Program-made: the position numbers and the translations under genes
Source: Alphaproteobacteria bacterium UBA6038
GTDB lineage: Bacteria; Pseudomonadota; Alphaproteobacteria; Micropepsales; Micropepsaceae
DNA: 34,291 nucleotides
Direction of reading: 5' to 3'
Assembly: GCA_002429315.1 (NCBI GenBank)
Contig: DIZC01000077.1
Span: forward strand, 848 to 35,138
The notes under the pieces: model-generated
Told to the model about the DNA's origin: nothing
Databases searched by the model: none
Seen by the model: the letters and a program-made list of their open reading frames with translations, nothing else
In this document: positions 1-7,934 of the stretch, piece after piece
Layout of the letters: every line of letters starts with the position of its first letter
Position numbering within the stretch: position 1 is the first letter of the stretch

Positions 1-387
1 CTGCAAGATTGGCGCCGCAAACATCGCATGCGCGAGCCACACGCCGAGAACGGCTCCGACGCTCTGCACTGCGGCGTAGGCCAAAGCGGTCCGCGCCGCG
101 ATCTCCCGCCGCAGCGCGAAATAGAGCGTCACGGCGGGATTGAAATGGGCGCCCGACACCGGCCCGAAGATCGAGATCAGCACCACCAGCGCGGCGCCGG
201 TCGACAGCGTGTTGCCGAGGAGGGCGAGCGCGACATTCCCGCCGGACAGGCGTTCGGCCATGATGCCGGAGCCGACCACAGCCGTGAGCAGGAACGCCGT
301 TCCCATCCCCTCCGCCGCCAGCTGCCGCGCGGTGCCGACATCGCGCACATGGCGGCGCTCGAGCTTGGCGCGGTCAGGAACGCGCAT
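1..387 (-). CDS. MIP/aquaporin-family channel, N-terminal part (3' end outside window)
   Basis: The first 129 codons of a membrane channel are visible; the rest lies beyond the left edge. From the ATG at 387 the protein has a short polar N-terminus, a hydrophobic helix (roughly residues 22-45), a second helix, then the first MIP signature HFNPAVTL at about residue 90, followed by another helix. The NPA box is diagnostic of aquaporins and glycerol facilitators. The start overlaps the arsC stop by 14 nt, so it belongs to the arsenic operon. In Sinorhizobium meliloti an aquaglyceroporin (AqpS) in an ars operon lets arsenite leave the cell, and the same role is inferred here. The second NPA box and the selectivity-filter residues cannot be checked because the gene is cut. 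Confidence 0.85.
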   Translation of the reverse strand, partial: MRVPDRAKLERRHVRDVGTARQLAAEGMGTAFLLTAVVGSGIMAERLSGGNVALALLGNTLSTGAALVVLISIFGPVSGAHFNPAVTLYFALRREIAARTALAYAAVQSVGAVLGVWLAHAMFAAPILQ

Positions 388-892
388 CGCCGGCGCCGAT
401 CTCGTCCAACCGCTTCCGGAGCGACAGGCGATCGAGACTGCGAATGGGCAGATTCGCGAACAGCTCGATCCGGCGCTGAAGAACCAGGAATACCTCGCGA
501 AAGGCTTGGGCAATCTCCTTTTCGCTTCCCGCGATCGCGGCGGGGTCGGGCGCGCGCCAATGCGCCGTCATCGGCTGCGCGGGCCAGACCGGACAGGTCT
601 CGTTGGCCGCGTTGTCGCAGACGGTGAACACGAAATCGAGCTGCGGCGCGCCGCGGCGCGCGAATTCATCCCAGCTCTTCGAGCGCAAGCCTTCGACCGG
701 ATAGCCGAGGCGGTCGAGAAGCGCGAGCGTGTGCGGATTGACATCGCCTTTGGGCATCGAGCCCGCCGAATAGGCGACGAACTTGCCTTTGCCGATGCGG
801 TTCAGGATCGCCTCACTCATGATCGATCGCGCCGAATTGCCGGTGCAGAGAAACAGCACGTAGTAGGGGCGATCGGGTTCTTGCCGCCGCAT
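374..892 (-). CDS. arsC: Arsenate reductase ArsC, low-molecular-weight phosphatase type
   Basis: A 172-residue cytoplasmic enzyme that reduces arsenate to arsenite. The low-molecular-weight tyrosine-phosphatase P-loop is CTGNSAR at residues 16-22 (C-X5-R), with C16 the expected nucleophile. Two further cysteines, C92 and C100, sit in the CDNAANETC segment where thiol-cascade ArsC enzymes carry their redox pair. The APDP motif near residue 114 supplies the general-acid aspartate. Length and motifs are those of the family. It lies 12 nt downstream of arsI and overlaps the channel gene, so the four genes look co-transcribed from arsR. Whether the electron donor is thioredoxin or glutaredoxin cannot be told from sequence. 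Confidence 0.93.
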   Translation of the reverse strand: MRRQEPDRPYYVLFLCTGNSARSIMSEAILNRIGKGKFVAYSAGSMPKGDVNPHTLALLDRLGYPVEGLRSKSWDEFARRGAPQLDFVFTVCDNAANETCPVWPAQPMTAHWRAPDPAAIAGSEKEIAQAFREVFLVLQRRIELFANLPIRSLDRLSLRKRLDEIGAGDARS

Positions 893-904
893 GGCGATCC
901 GCCT

Positions 905-1351
905 TCAGGCACAACAGGCGGAGCTGCCGCTGCAGGCCGATACCGGTTGCGACGCTTGCCGCACCGGCTCGTCTTCGCCGTAAACCGTCGCCTCGCCGAA
1001 GGTGAAGAACGTCTCCCATCGCACGCCGGAGGGGTCGTCAACCCACGCCTTGTTGGATTGCGCATAGCAGCACGTGGTCGCATTCTGATCGCGGGTTTTT
1101 TCGCCGGCGGATTTCAGGCGGTGCGCCAGGTCGCGCAACTCGCCGTCGCTCTCCACCTGAATCCCGAGATGATCGACGCCGCCCTGCCGGCCGCCGCGCT
1201 GCGAAATGGCGAGGTTGACCTTCGGATCCTCCAGCATCCATTTGGCATAATCGGCTTTGAGGACGCTCGGCCCGGCCCCGAACAGGGTGGAATAGAAGCC
1301 GATAGACCGGTCGAGGTCATCGACGGCGATGTGCACGTGCAGGCGCTTCAT
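905..1351 (-). CDS. arsI: ArsI/CadI-family VOC metalloenzyme (C-As lyase type)
   Basis: A 148-residue vicinal-oxygen-chelate protein. Family ArsI enzymes use Fe(II) and oxygen to cleave the carbon-arsenic bond of trivalent methylarsenicals; CadI homologues are metal-induced proteins of the same fold. Seen here: N-terminal HVH at 5-7, H61 in VDHLGIQVE, E113 in RWETFF (the three expected metal ligands), and the vicinal pair C94-C95 in ATTCCYA that binds the organoarsenical. The tail is cysteine-rich (C140, C146, C147). The ATG at 1351 lies inside the 3' end of arsR (35-nt overlap), which suggests translational coupling. Motif spacing fits ArsI well; activity on methylarsenite is inferred. Confidence 0.85.
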   Translation of the reverse strand: MKRLHVHIAVDDLDRSIGFYSTLFGAGPSVLKADYAKWMLEDPKVNLAISQRGGRQGGVDHLGIQVESDGELRDLAHRLKSAGEKTRDQNATTCCYAQSNKAWVDDPSGVRWETFFTFGEATVYGEDEPVRQASQPVSACSGSSACCA

Positions 1352-1703
1352 GGCGCGCTCCTTTCGATGGTTTGCAGCAATTTACGGCGACAGCGGCGAG
1401 CGGGGCACAGATTTCGCTGCGCCCGCCGCAGCAATCCTTGGTGAGGAAGATCAGGAGATCGCTCATGGCGGGAAAGTCGACGGAATAGACGATCGACCGC
1501 CCGATGCGCCGGGCGCGGATGAGGCCGGCGTTGGAGAGGACCAGCAGCTGCGCCGACATCGTGTTGGGCGCGGTGTCGAGCCGGCGGGCGATGTCGCCGG
1601 CCGCGAGCCCTTCCGGCCCCGCCTTGACCAGCAGGCGGAACACCTCAAGGCGCGCCTCCTGCGCCAGAGCCGACAGCCGCTTCACGGCATCTGCTGTTTC
1701 CAC
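1317..1703 (-). CDS. arsR: ArsR/SmtB-family arsenic-responsive repressor
   Basis: A 128-residue winged-helix regulator, expected to repress the ars operon until As(III) binds. The helix-turn-helix spans about residues 33-60 (DIARRLDTAPNTMSAQLLVL). Cysteines are clustered at C91-C92, C99 and C109-C110, giving candidate As(III) sites in the C-terminal half rather than in the recognition helix. The start is the GTG at 1703; no good Shine-Dalgarno sequence precedes it, so initiation may be weak or leaderless. It is the first gene of the operon and its end overlaps arsI by 35 nt. Confidence 0.9.
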   Translation of the reverse strand: METADAVKRLSALAQEARLEVFRLLVKAGPEGLAAGDIARRLDTAPNTMSAQLLVLSNAGLIRARRIGRSIVYSVDFPAMSDLLIFLTKDCCGGRSEICAPLAAVAVNCCKPSKGARHEAPARAHRRR

Positions 1704-1705
1704 AA

Positions 1706-1738
1706 TTCATCATTTATTGAACTGTCGAAGGAAGTCAA
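1706..1738 (-). promoter_or_regulatory. Candidate ars promoter and ArsR operator
   Basis: Read on the minus strand, TTGACT (1738-1733) is a good -35 box. After 16 nt comes TAAATG (1716-1711), a weak -10. Overlapping it is an AT-rich dyad TTCA-N8-TGAA (1706-1721), the style of half-site common in ArsR/SmtB operators. It sits directly before the GTG start of arsR, where a repressor would block transcription. Dyad and -35 are seen; binding is inferred. Confidence 0.4.
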
Positions 1739-1766
1739 GGCCGATTCCTGGATGGCACGGCGCGGT

Positions 1767-2564
1767 TCAGACTGCGGCGCCGCGGGCGCGAAGGAGTGCC
1801 TTGGTGCGCGCCAGCGGCTCGCACACGCCCTGGCTGATGCGCCCGACAGTGATCACCGACTGCACGCACGCCGCATACTCGCCAGGAAAGGCGGCGCGCA
1901 CGGAAATCACCGCCGCCACATCGACCATCACCGGCTCGCCGTTCGGCCGGGTGAACTTCAGCTTGGCGCCGCCGCCGCGGCCTTCCACGACACCGGTGAC
2001 TTTCACCAGGTAGTTGCGGGTTTCGAGCGGCAGAAGCCCGGCATGCCGGAGCCGTAGATCGAGGTGCCCCGGGCCGTCATTGTAGGCGGCGAACATCTCC
2101 GGATAGCCGTACTTGCCGCGCAGCCATTTGAGGTAGGCGGCGCCCGCGACGATGTTGTCGTGCGGATCGTACGGATTCGATCCGAGGCCGTATTGCGCGC
2201 GCATGTCGCGATAGGTGGATGGCATGAGCTGCATGAGGCCCATGGCTCCGGCGCTCGAGGTGATCGGCCGCTTCTCGCCCATCATCGTGCGGCCGCCGCT
2301 TTCCACCTGCATGACGGCATGGATCCAGCTGGCCGGCACGTTGAAGCGCCTGGCGGCCGCCGCGACCTCGCCGTTCCACCGGTTGATCAGCCGGCCGAAC
2401 GTCATCCGCTGCTCCATCTGGAAGGCGGAAGGCGCGGGCGGCGCCGTCGGCTTTTTCGGCGGTGCCGGCGATGGGCCGCTCACGCCGGCACCCTGCAGCG
2501 CAAGCATGATCACGACCGCAGCGACAGCGGAACGTGCGGTCAGATTGCACCACTCCAAAGACAT
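1767..2564 (-). CDS. Secreted lytic transglycosylase (SLT domain)
   Basis: A 265-residue soluble lytic murein transglycosylase-type enzyme that would cleave peptidoglycan glycan strands in the periplasm. The start at 2564 gives a hydrophobic signal segment (about residues 12-30); upstream in-frame codons would put about 56 unlikely residues before it. A proline-rich linker follows (31-47). The catalytic domain has QVESGG with catalytic E88, AMGLMQLMP at 107-115 and AAYNDGPG at about 159-166, the classic SLT family-1 motifs. A C-terminal region of about 85 residues has no recognised domain. It is divergent from the beta-propeller gene at 2687. Confidence 0.88.
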   Translation of the reverse strand: MSLEWCNLTARSAVAAVVIMLALQGAGVSGPSPAPPKKPTAPPAPSAFQMEQRMTFGRLINRWNGEVAAAARRFNVPASWIHAVMQVESGGRTMMGEKRPITSSAGAMGLMQLMPSTYRDMRAQYGLGSNPYDPHDNIVAGAAYLKWLRGKYGYPEMFAAYNDGPGHLDLRLRHAGLLPLETRNYLVKVTGVVEGRGGGAKLKFTRPNGEPVMVDVAAVISVRAAFPGEYAACVQSVITVGRISQGVCEPLARTKALLRARGAAV

Positions 2565-2686
2565 CCGGCTGTTCTGCCCCGGCGGAGGGTTCTCGGCAAC
2601 CAATGGCGGCGTCCCGTCAATGACTGCGCAGTCCGGGCGCGTTGCGCTAGGATGCACGGGTCCGATCGGGAAACGGAGATCCGGGC

Positions 2687-4162
2687 ATGAGATTGCGTGT
2701 ATCCCTGGCAGCCGCGTTGCTTGCCTGCGCATCGCGGCTGTCGGCAGCCGATAGTGTCGTTACCTATCATAACGGCAACCAGCGCCACGGCGCCTACACG
2801 GTGCCGGACCTGACGCTCTCCGCGGCCGTCAAGATGCACCGCGACACCAGCTTCAATGGCAGCGTGAGCGGGCATGTCTATGCCCAGCCGCTGTACTGGA
2901 ATCCGAAAGGCGCAACCCGCGGACTCGTCGTCGTGGCCACGGAATCCAACAACGTGCATGCGCTGGACGAAGATAGCGGCGCAGCCGTCTGGAAGCGGGC
3001 GCTCGGCCGTGCCGTTCCGCGCAGCGACCTGCCTTGCGGCAACGTCGATCCCGTCGGGGTGACCGGAACGCCGGCGATCGATCCCGCCGCCGGCGTGCTC
3101 TATCTCGATGCGCTGGTGGGCACGCGGAAAGGGCCGCGGCACCAGATCTATGCGCTGTCGCTGGCGGACGGATCGGTGCTGCCCAACTGGCCGCTCGACG
3201 TGGAGGCGGCGCTCCGCAAGCAAGGCGCGAGTTTCTCGTCCGCCCCGCAAGGCGAACGCGGCGCGCTGCTCCTGTTCGCCAATCGGCTCTATGCGACCTA
3301 TGGCGGCAATTACGGCGATTGCGGGAGCTATCGCGGCACCGTCATCCAGATCAGGACCGACACGCCCGCGGTCGAAGCCAATTGGCAGACGCGGGCCAAT
3401 GGCGGAGGCATCTGGGCGCAGGGCGGGATCGCGGGCGACGGCGCCGATCTCTTCGTCACCACCGGCAACACGTTCGGCGCGAGCCAATGGAGCGACGGCG
3501 AGGCCATCCTCCGGCTGCAGCCCGGCCTCACGCATTCCAGCCGAACCAGCGACTTCTTCGCGCCGTCGAACTGGAAGGATCTCGACAATAGCGACGCGGA
3601 CCTCGGCGGCACCGAAGCGCTGCCGCTGGACGTCGCGGTTTCCGGCAGCCGCCCGGCGCGGCGCGTCATCGCCTTCGGCAAGGACGGCAACGCATATCTG
3701 GCGGACCGCGCGAACTTGGGCGGCGTCGGCGGCGCACTCGCCACGATGCCGGCGGCGGACGGCGAGATCCGCACCGCGCCCGCCATCTATCAGACCGATG
3801 CGGCGACCATGGTTGCGTTCACCAGCCCCGGCAGCAGCCATTGCTCCGGCGGCAACATCACCATGCTGAAAGTGGCGGCGAGCGGCGCTTCCCCGCTCTC
3901 CTTCGCCTGGTGCGCGCCGCTGAACGGTGCCGGCGCGCCGATCGTCACGACGACCGATGGCAAGGCGAATGCCATCGTGTGGGCCGTCGGCGCCGAGGGC
4001 GACAACGCGCTGCACGGCTTCAATGTGCTGACCGGCCAGGTGGTCTTTTCCGGCGCCGGAACCGCGATGAGCGGCTTGCGCCACTTCGAAACCATCCTCG
4101 CCACGCGAGAACGCTTCTACGTGGCGGCCGACAACACGGTCTACGCCTTCCGCTGGAAATGA
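2687..4162 (+). CDS. Secreted PQQ-like beta-propeller protein, function unknown
   Basis: A 491-residue exported protein with a clear signal peptide (basic start, hydrophobic core to about residue 18, cleavage near A20-A21). Repeated blades such as VVVATESNNVHALDEDSG, RVIAFGKDGNAYLADR and FYVAADNTVYAFRW are the pattern of PQQ/BamB-like beta-propellers, in which a strand ending in ALD..G packs against the next blade. Several cysteines (for example in DLPCGN, GDCGSY, SHCSGG, AWCAP) fit a periplasmic, disulfide-bonded protein. No cytochrome haem motif (CXXCH) is present and no dehydrogenase active site was recognised, so it may be a scaffold rather than a quinoprotein enzyme. It is single, divergent from the transglycosylase. 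Confidence 0.8.
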   Translation: MRLRVSLAAALLACASRLSAADSVVTYHNGNQRHGAYTVPDLTLSAAVKMHRDTSFNGSVSGHVYAQPLYWNPKGATRGLVVVATESNNVHALDEDSGAAVWKRALGRAVPRSDLPCGNVDPVGVTGTPAIDPAAGVLYLDALVGTRKGPRHQIYALSLADGSVLPNWPLDVEAALRKQGASFSSAPQGERGALLLFANRLYATYGGNYGDCGSYRGTVIQIRTDTPAVEANWQTRANGGGIWAQGGIAGDGADLFVTTGNTFGASQWSDGEAILRLQPGLTHSSRTSDFFAPSNWKDLDNSDADLGGTEALPLDVAVSGSRPARRVIAFGKDGNAYLADRANLGGVGGALATMPAADGEIRTAPAIYQTDAATMVAFTSPGSSHCSGGNITMLKVAASGASPLSFAWCAPLNGAGAPIVTTTDGKANAIVWAVGAEGDNALHGFNVLTGQVVFSGAGTAMSGLRHFETILATRERFYVAADNTVYAFRWK

Positions 4163-4331
4163 GCCGAGGATTACATCTGTCCAGCGCGATGCGATGACGA
4201 TCAGGGCGTTGGGACTTTGCAGCCTGCGGGCAGCCTGCCGGACTTCCGCTGCCGCGCCGTCCAACTCTTTCTGTCGTAGAAGCACATCCATTCGGTTTCG
4301 GTGACGGTGTGTCTTCGAGATAACAGAATGC

Positions 4332-5264
4332 TTAGGCGGACTTTGAAGCCCGTTTGTGCGCATCAATTATTTGAAAGGCAAATTCGGTCAAAATGATCGC
4401 ATTGACACTGCTTTGCGCCGAACTGTACCCGAAGTAGCCGTGTATTGTTGCATGCCTATTGGGAACCGGATCCTGCCTGATCTTCGGTAAGTTTGTGTCG
4501 ACAACACACTCATACACGTGTTCATCCATTTTCCTATAGAATGCAAAACCGTAGAGTCCCCCTAGCCCAAGCTCAGAAATTGGCAGCTCGCCGGCGATTT
4601 CGCGCAGTCTCTTCTGATTCGTAATTTTCGCCCTTGGACCGGAATGGAGTTCTAGTCTCGCAACGCGTTCGATCTCCGGAAACAACGATCGTGGGACGAG
4701 AGCGAAGAGCCCTGCCGCATGTGCCACTAGCGCTTGGCGGAAAACTTCCTTCGCCTCCGAGTCTACATCGTACTGTGCAACTTGGTCCTGGAATGTCTCC
4801 CTGATCGAATCCCAATTCGATGCATAGTAGTTCGAGACCAATGCGCTCAGTTCCTCGGCGTCATCGCTGCCCGGTGAGTCGAGTAGATCAAAGGGAAATG
4901 ATTTGTGCGGCAACCAGCCTATTGCGTCCAAAAGCTCGCAATGCCTTTGCACAACTGCAACTCGCGTCACCGATTCGGCCAAATGTATGAAGGGACGCGG
5001 CCACACCCCAAAGGGGAGAGCGCGCAATTGTGCGCAGGGAATCGCGGGGAAGACGCTTCGGAAGTTCCCAGGTAATACCCGGTCTAAGATCAATTGCGGG
5101 GCTACCATCTTGGTGCCCACAAACGCAGATTTGGCGACGCCGGCAATGATCGCAGGAGTTCCGGCCGGCGGGCGGACAAGATTGACTGACGTGAGAGTTT
5201 TGATCATGTGGGGATCGGAATCGAATCGGTTCACCAGCCTATCAAATGCCGCCAACGCTATCAC
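4332..5264 (-). CDS. Unknown protein with HEPN-like C-terminal RxxxxH motif, lower-GC gene
   Basis: A 310-residue cytoplasmic-looking protein with no signal peptide or membrane helix. The C-terminal part reads PNRHATIHGYFGYSS followed by a helix with LTEFAFQIIDAH; R270 and H275 form an R-X4-H motif followed by glycine, as in HEPN-type RNases. Many conserved but unnamed bacterial proteins end this way. The gene is less GC-rich than its neighbours (25 of 60 bases G or C at 4501-4560), which suggests acquisition. The start is uncertain: GTG at 5264 has no ribosome site, and ATG codons at 5207 and 5108 are alternatives. It stands alone, with no obvious antitoxin partner. A role in defence or toxicity is only a hypothesis. 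Confidence 0.65.
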   Translation of the reverse strand: MIALAAFDRLVNRFDSDPHMIKTLTSVNLVRPPAGTPAIIAGVAKSAFVGTKMVAPQLILDRVLPGNFRSVFPAIPCAQLRALPFGVWPRPFIHLAESVTRVAVVQRHCELLDAIGWLPHKSFPFDLLDSPGSDDAEELSALVSNYYASNWDSIRETFQDQVAQYDVDSEAKEVFRQALVAHAAGLFALVPRSLFPEIERVARLELHSGPRAKITNQKRLREIAGELPISELGLGGLYGFAFYRKMDEHVYECVVDTNLPKIRQDPVPNRHATIHGYFGYSSAQSSVNAIILTEFAFQIIDAHKRASKSA

Positions 5265-5269
5265 CTGGG

Positions 5270-5289
5270 TGGCCCGCTTTCGCGGGCCA
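5270..5289. repeat. Palindromic hairpin element, REP-like
   Basis: TGGCCCGC-TTTC-GCGGGCCA is a perfect 8-bp stem with a 4-nt loop; on the minus strand the loop is GAAA, a stable GNRA tetraloop. It lies 33 nt past the stop of the GH44 gene and 6 nt before the putative start of the HEPN-like gene. There is no T-run, so it is not a standard intrinsic terminator. Its form resembles the dispersed palindromes common between genes in alphaproteobacteria. It may act as mRNA 3'-end protection or be inert. Confidence 0.7.
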
Positions 5290-5321
5290 TGACACCTAGA
5301 AATTGGTGATTGGTGCGCTCC

Positions 5322-6983
5322 CTACTGCGGCAGGACGTAGAGCGTGATGCTTTGCGCCGGTACGGTATCCGTGAGCACGCCGCCGGACCAGCCGACATCG
5401 GCAAGATGCTGGATCGTGTTGCTTGCGGTGAGGCGATAGACCTTCGCGGTGCCCGCCGCCCTGGCGTGCGCGAGCGCCAGCGTCACCGCCGTATCGCCGT
5501 TCAGGACCTTGCCAATGACCATGACCGTCAGCGCGCCGTCGCGCTGGCGCAGCGCCGCGAAGGCCGAGAGATCGTCCGGATTGGGCACGGCCGCGGAGAC
5601 GCTGACATCGCCGAACGACGAACCCGCGCCGTCGTAGTTGCGGTACATCTGCATCGCCTTGTAGGTGGGCGAGCTCGCAGCCGGCACCGTCCAGCGCGTC
5701 GCCATGTCCAGACCTTCGCGGCCGAAGATGCCGTAGAGGTCGGCTTGGGCGGTGGCGCCGTTGATGTGGTTCTCCGCGCCCCAATTGTATTCGGTGATCG
5801 CGACCGGCGTTCCGGCGTAGTAGTCCTTCTGCACCCAGTTCTTGAGCCGCGGGATGAGGTACACCGGCGCGCCGATCCAGCTTTCCGACACGTAGTTCCG
5901 GTCCCACAGCTGGCGCGTCGACCGGTTGCGCAGCAGCTGCATCTGCGTCGACACGTCGTCGCTGTCTTCGCCGCCCTGCGGATAGAAATGCACGCTCAGC
6001 ACATCCACCGGATGGCCCGCCGCCTTCCATTCGCTGAGCAGCCACGGGATGTATGCCATGCCATGCTGCTGCTTGTTGCGGTCGGGAAATTTGGTGTAGC
6101 CGTGGGCAGCGGCGTATTGCTGGTCGAAGCCGCTGTAGAAATAGGCCTCCCAGCCCCATTCCTCGGGCGCGACCACCAGCGCACCGGGATCAACCGCCTT
6201 GATGCTGGCCGCTTCCGCCAGCACCTTGTCGCGATACTCGTCGGCGTGCGGGCCTGTGGGATGCGCATCGCGATGGGTCGAGAACCAGATGCTGGGCTCG
6301 TTGTCCATCAGGTAGTAGGTCACGCCGCCGTTGGCAGAATTGCCCCAGGTCTGCACCAGGTGCGCGATCCAGGTCTGCTCCTTGGCCACGCTGTCCTGGA
6401 CATAAGAGTCGGTAGGATCGTTGCCGGCGATCGGCGTGCTGCAATCGCGCTTGAGCCCGTTGCCGGCGTCGGAATCGTACGGATCGACGCCGCATTGCGC
6501 GCCGTATTTGGCGACCGAAAAGCTCGGCAGGAGGGAACGGCCCTGGCCCAGCTTCGCCACCCAGCCGAGCAGCGGCACGGTGATCATCGATTGCGCGCCG
6601 CCCGATTTGCTGGTGGCGACGAACGTGTCGGCTTCCTTGCCGGCGGTGCTGCTCGGTTGCGGATAACTTTCGAAATACCAGTCGTTGCCGAGATTCTGCG
6701 CGTTAAGCGCCCAGTTGTAGGCGCTCATGGCGTTGCCGCCCATCCGATTCAGCGGCGCGTTCAGCGCAATGAGATCGGCCTTGGACGCCCACGCGACGCC
6801 GTAGATCAGCGGGTCGATGGGGTGGCGGTGGGCCCGCGCATCAATGGCGATGGTGACGCTCGCCTGGGCCGCAGCGCCCGCCGTAAGCAGCAACGCAAGC
6901 GCGGCGCCGTGCGCCACGAACCCGCACGCGTGCGGGGCCCGACGGCGGGTAATGGCTCTGCCGGATCGCGCCGCTTCTTTCAT
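5322..6983 (-). CDS. Secreted glycoside hydrolase family 44 (endoglucanase/xyloglucanase type)
   Basis: A 553-residue exported glycosidase. Residues 1-41 form a signal peptide with a long basic n-region and a hydrophobic core (28-40). The mature protein starts with the beta-strand region typical of GH44 (IDPLIYGVAWAS). YYLMDNEPSIW carries the predicted acid/base E229, and VAITEYNWG the predicted nucleophile E398, spaced as in family GH44 (a TIM barrel flanked by a beta-sandwich). HFYPQGG near 332 is another conserved barrel strand. GH44 enzymes act on beta-1,4-glucans such as carboxymethylcellulose and xyloglucan. No carbohydrate-binding or dockerin module is attached. No sugar transporter or other glycosidase lies beside it. 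Confidence 0.85.
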   Translation of the reverse strand: MKEAARSGRAITRRRAPHACGFVAHGAALALLLTAGAAAQASVTIAIDARAHRHPIDPLIYGVAWASKADLIALNAPLNRMGGNAMSAYNWALNAQNLGNDWYFESYPQPSSTAGKEADTFVATSKSGGAQSMITVPLLGWVAKLGQGRSLLPSFSVAKYGAQCGVDPYDSDAGNGLKRDCSTPIAGNDPTDSYVQDSVAKEQTWIAHLVQTWGNSANGGVTYYLMDNEPSIWFSTHRDAHPTGPHADEYRDKVLAEAASIKAVDPGALVVAPEEWGWEAYFYSGFDQQYAAAHGYTKFPDRNKQQHGMAYIPWLLSEWKAAGHPVDVLSVHFYPQGGEDSDDVSTQMQLLRNRSTRQLWDRNYVSESWIGAPVYLIPRLKNWVQKDYYAGTPVAITEYNWGAENHINGATAQADLYGIFGREGLDMATRWTVPAASSPTYKAMQMYRNYDGAGSSFGDVSVSAAVPNPDDLSAFAALRQRDGALTVMVIGKVLNGDTAVTLALAHARAAGTAKVYRLTASNTIQHLADVGWSGGVLTDTVPAQSITLYVLPQ

Positions 6984-7096
6984 CTGCCATGTGCTCCGGA
7001 TTCGCGCAGGCGATGATGCCGCGTTCCCGCCGCCGGCGAAAGCGGAAGCGCTGGCTTGGTGAAGGACCGGCTGCCGGCTTGCCTAAAGTTGATGCG

Positions 7097-7876
7097 TCAG
7101 GTGTATGGCAGACCGCGTTCCGGATCGGACCGCGGCATGTAGCGGTGCAGCAGCGAACCCTTTTCGCGCAGCCAGATTTGCGGCGCCTCGACGTCGCCCA
7201 CGAGATCTTCGACCACGCGCCAGAAGCGCTGCCCGTGATTCATTTCCCGCATGTGCGCCACTTCGTGCGCCACCACATAGTCGAGCACGAAGGACGGCGC
7301 CAGAATGAGCCGCCAGGAGAACGACAGCGAGCGCTGTGTCGAGCACGAGCCCCAGCGGCTGGCCGTATCGCGCACGGTGATGTGCTTCGGCGCGGTGCCA
7401 AGCCGTCCGGCGAAATCGAACGCGCGCGCCTCGAGCACCTTGCGCGCCTCGCGCTTCAGGAAATCGAGCACGCGGCGGGCGACATGTTCGCTCTGGCCGG
7501 TGACGCGGATGATGCGGCCGCCGTCTTCGCGGTCGATCCACACCGGCGTGCGGCGGGCTTCGCCGCGGCGAATCACATACTCCTCCCCGCGGTAGAGAAT
7601 GCGCGCACCGAGTCCGAGCGGCACGGCCGGCGGCACCTGTTTCAGGCGCTCGGCGATCCAGTCGGTTTCGCCGCGCGCAAAGTTGAGTGCGTTGTCGACC
7701 GAGCGCTTCGACGGCGCCACCACGCTCACTTCGCCGGTCGACGGATGAACCTTCACGATCAACCGCCGCGCGCGCGGATTGAGCTTCACCGTCACCGCGA
7801 CGGGTTTGCCGTCGATGCGCAACAACTCGCGCTTCGCGAGTTGCGACCGCGATGTCCTGGACGCCTTTTTACGCAT
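7097..7876 (-). CDS. YgjP-type (DUF45) metallopeptidase-like protein
   Basis: A 259-residue cytoplasmic protein of the YgjP/DUF45 family (M48-like metallopeptidases). The zinc motif is VVAHEVAHMREMNHG with H204, E205 and H208, and H214 as the likely third ligand. The family signature RWGSCS is at 174-179 and the FW pair follows the zinc motif at 218-219. The substrate of this family is not established. It starts at the ATG at 7876, 58 nt from the divergent VOC gene. Confidence 0.85.
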   Translation of the reverse strand: MRKKASRTSRSQLAKRELLRIDGKPVAVTVKLNPRARRLIVKVHPSTGEVSVVAPSKRSVDNALNFARGETDWIAERLKQVPPAVPLGLGARILYRGEEYVIRRGEARRTPVWIDREDGGRIIRVTGQSEHVARRVLDFLKREARKVLEARAFDFAGRLGTAPKHITVRDTASRWGSCSTQRSLSFSWRLILAPSFVLDYVVAHEVAHMREMNHGQRFWRVVEDLVGDVEAPQIWLREKGSLLHRYMPRSDPERGLPYT

Positions 7877-7934
7877 GGACTTTTCTTTGCCCGCAGACCC
7901 TGCTTCTCTCGCACGCCAACACGACAGAACGTCG

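Noticed and set aside
4163..4331. Possible small minus-strand gene between the propeller gene and the HEPN-like gene
   Set aside because: A helix-like stretch can be translated (MDVLLRQKELDG...), but it has no stop before running antisense into the propeller gene and no ribosome site.
2540..4366. 608-residue open frame on the minus strand opposite the beta-propeller gene
   Set aside because: It is rich in Arg, Ala, Gly and lacks domain patterns, and it is antisense to a gene with a signal peptide and clear propeller repeats. GC-rich antisense frames stay open by chance.
5310..7016. 568-residue plus-strand frame opposite the GH44 gene
   Set aside because: Composition is that of a codon-shadow, and the opposite strand has catalytic motifs of GH44.
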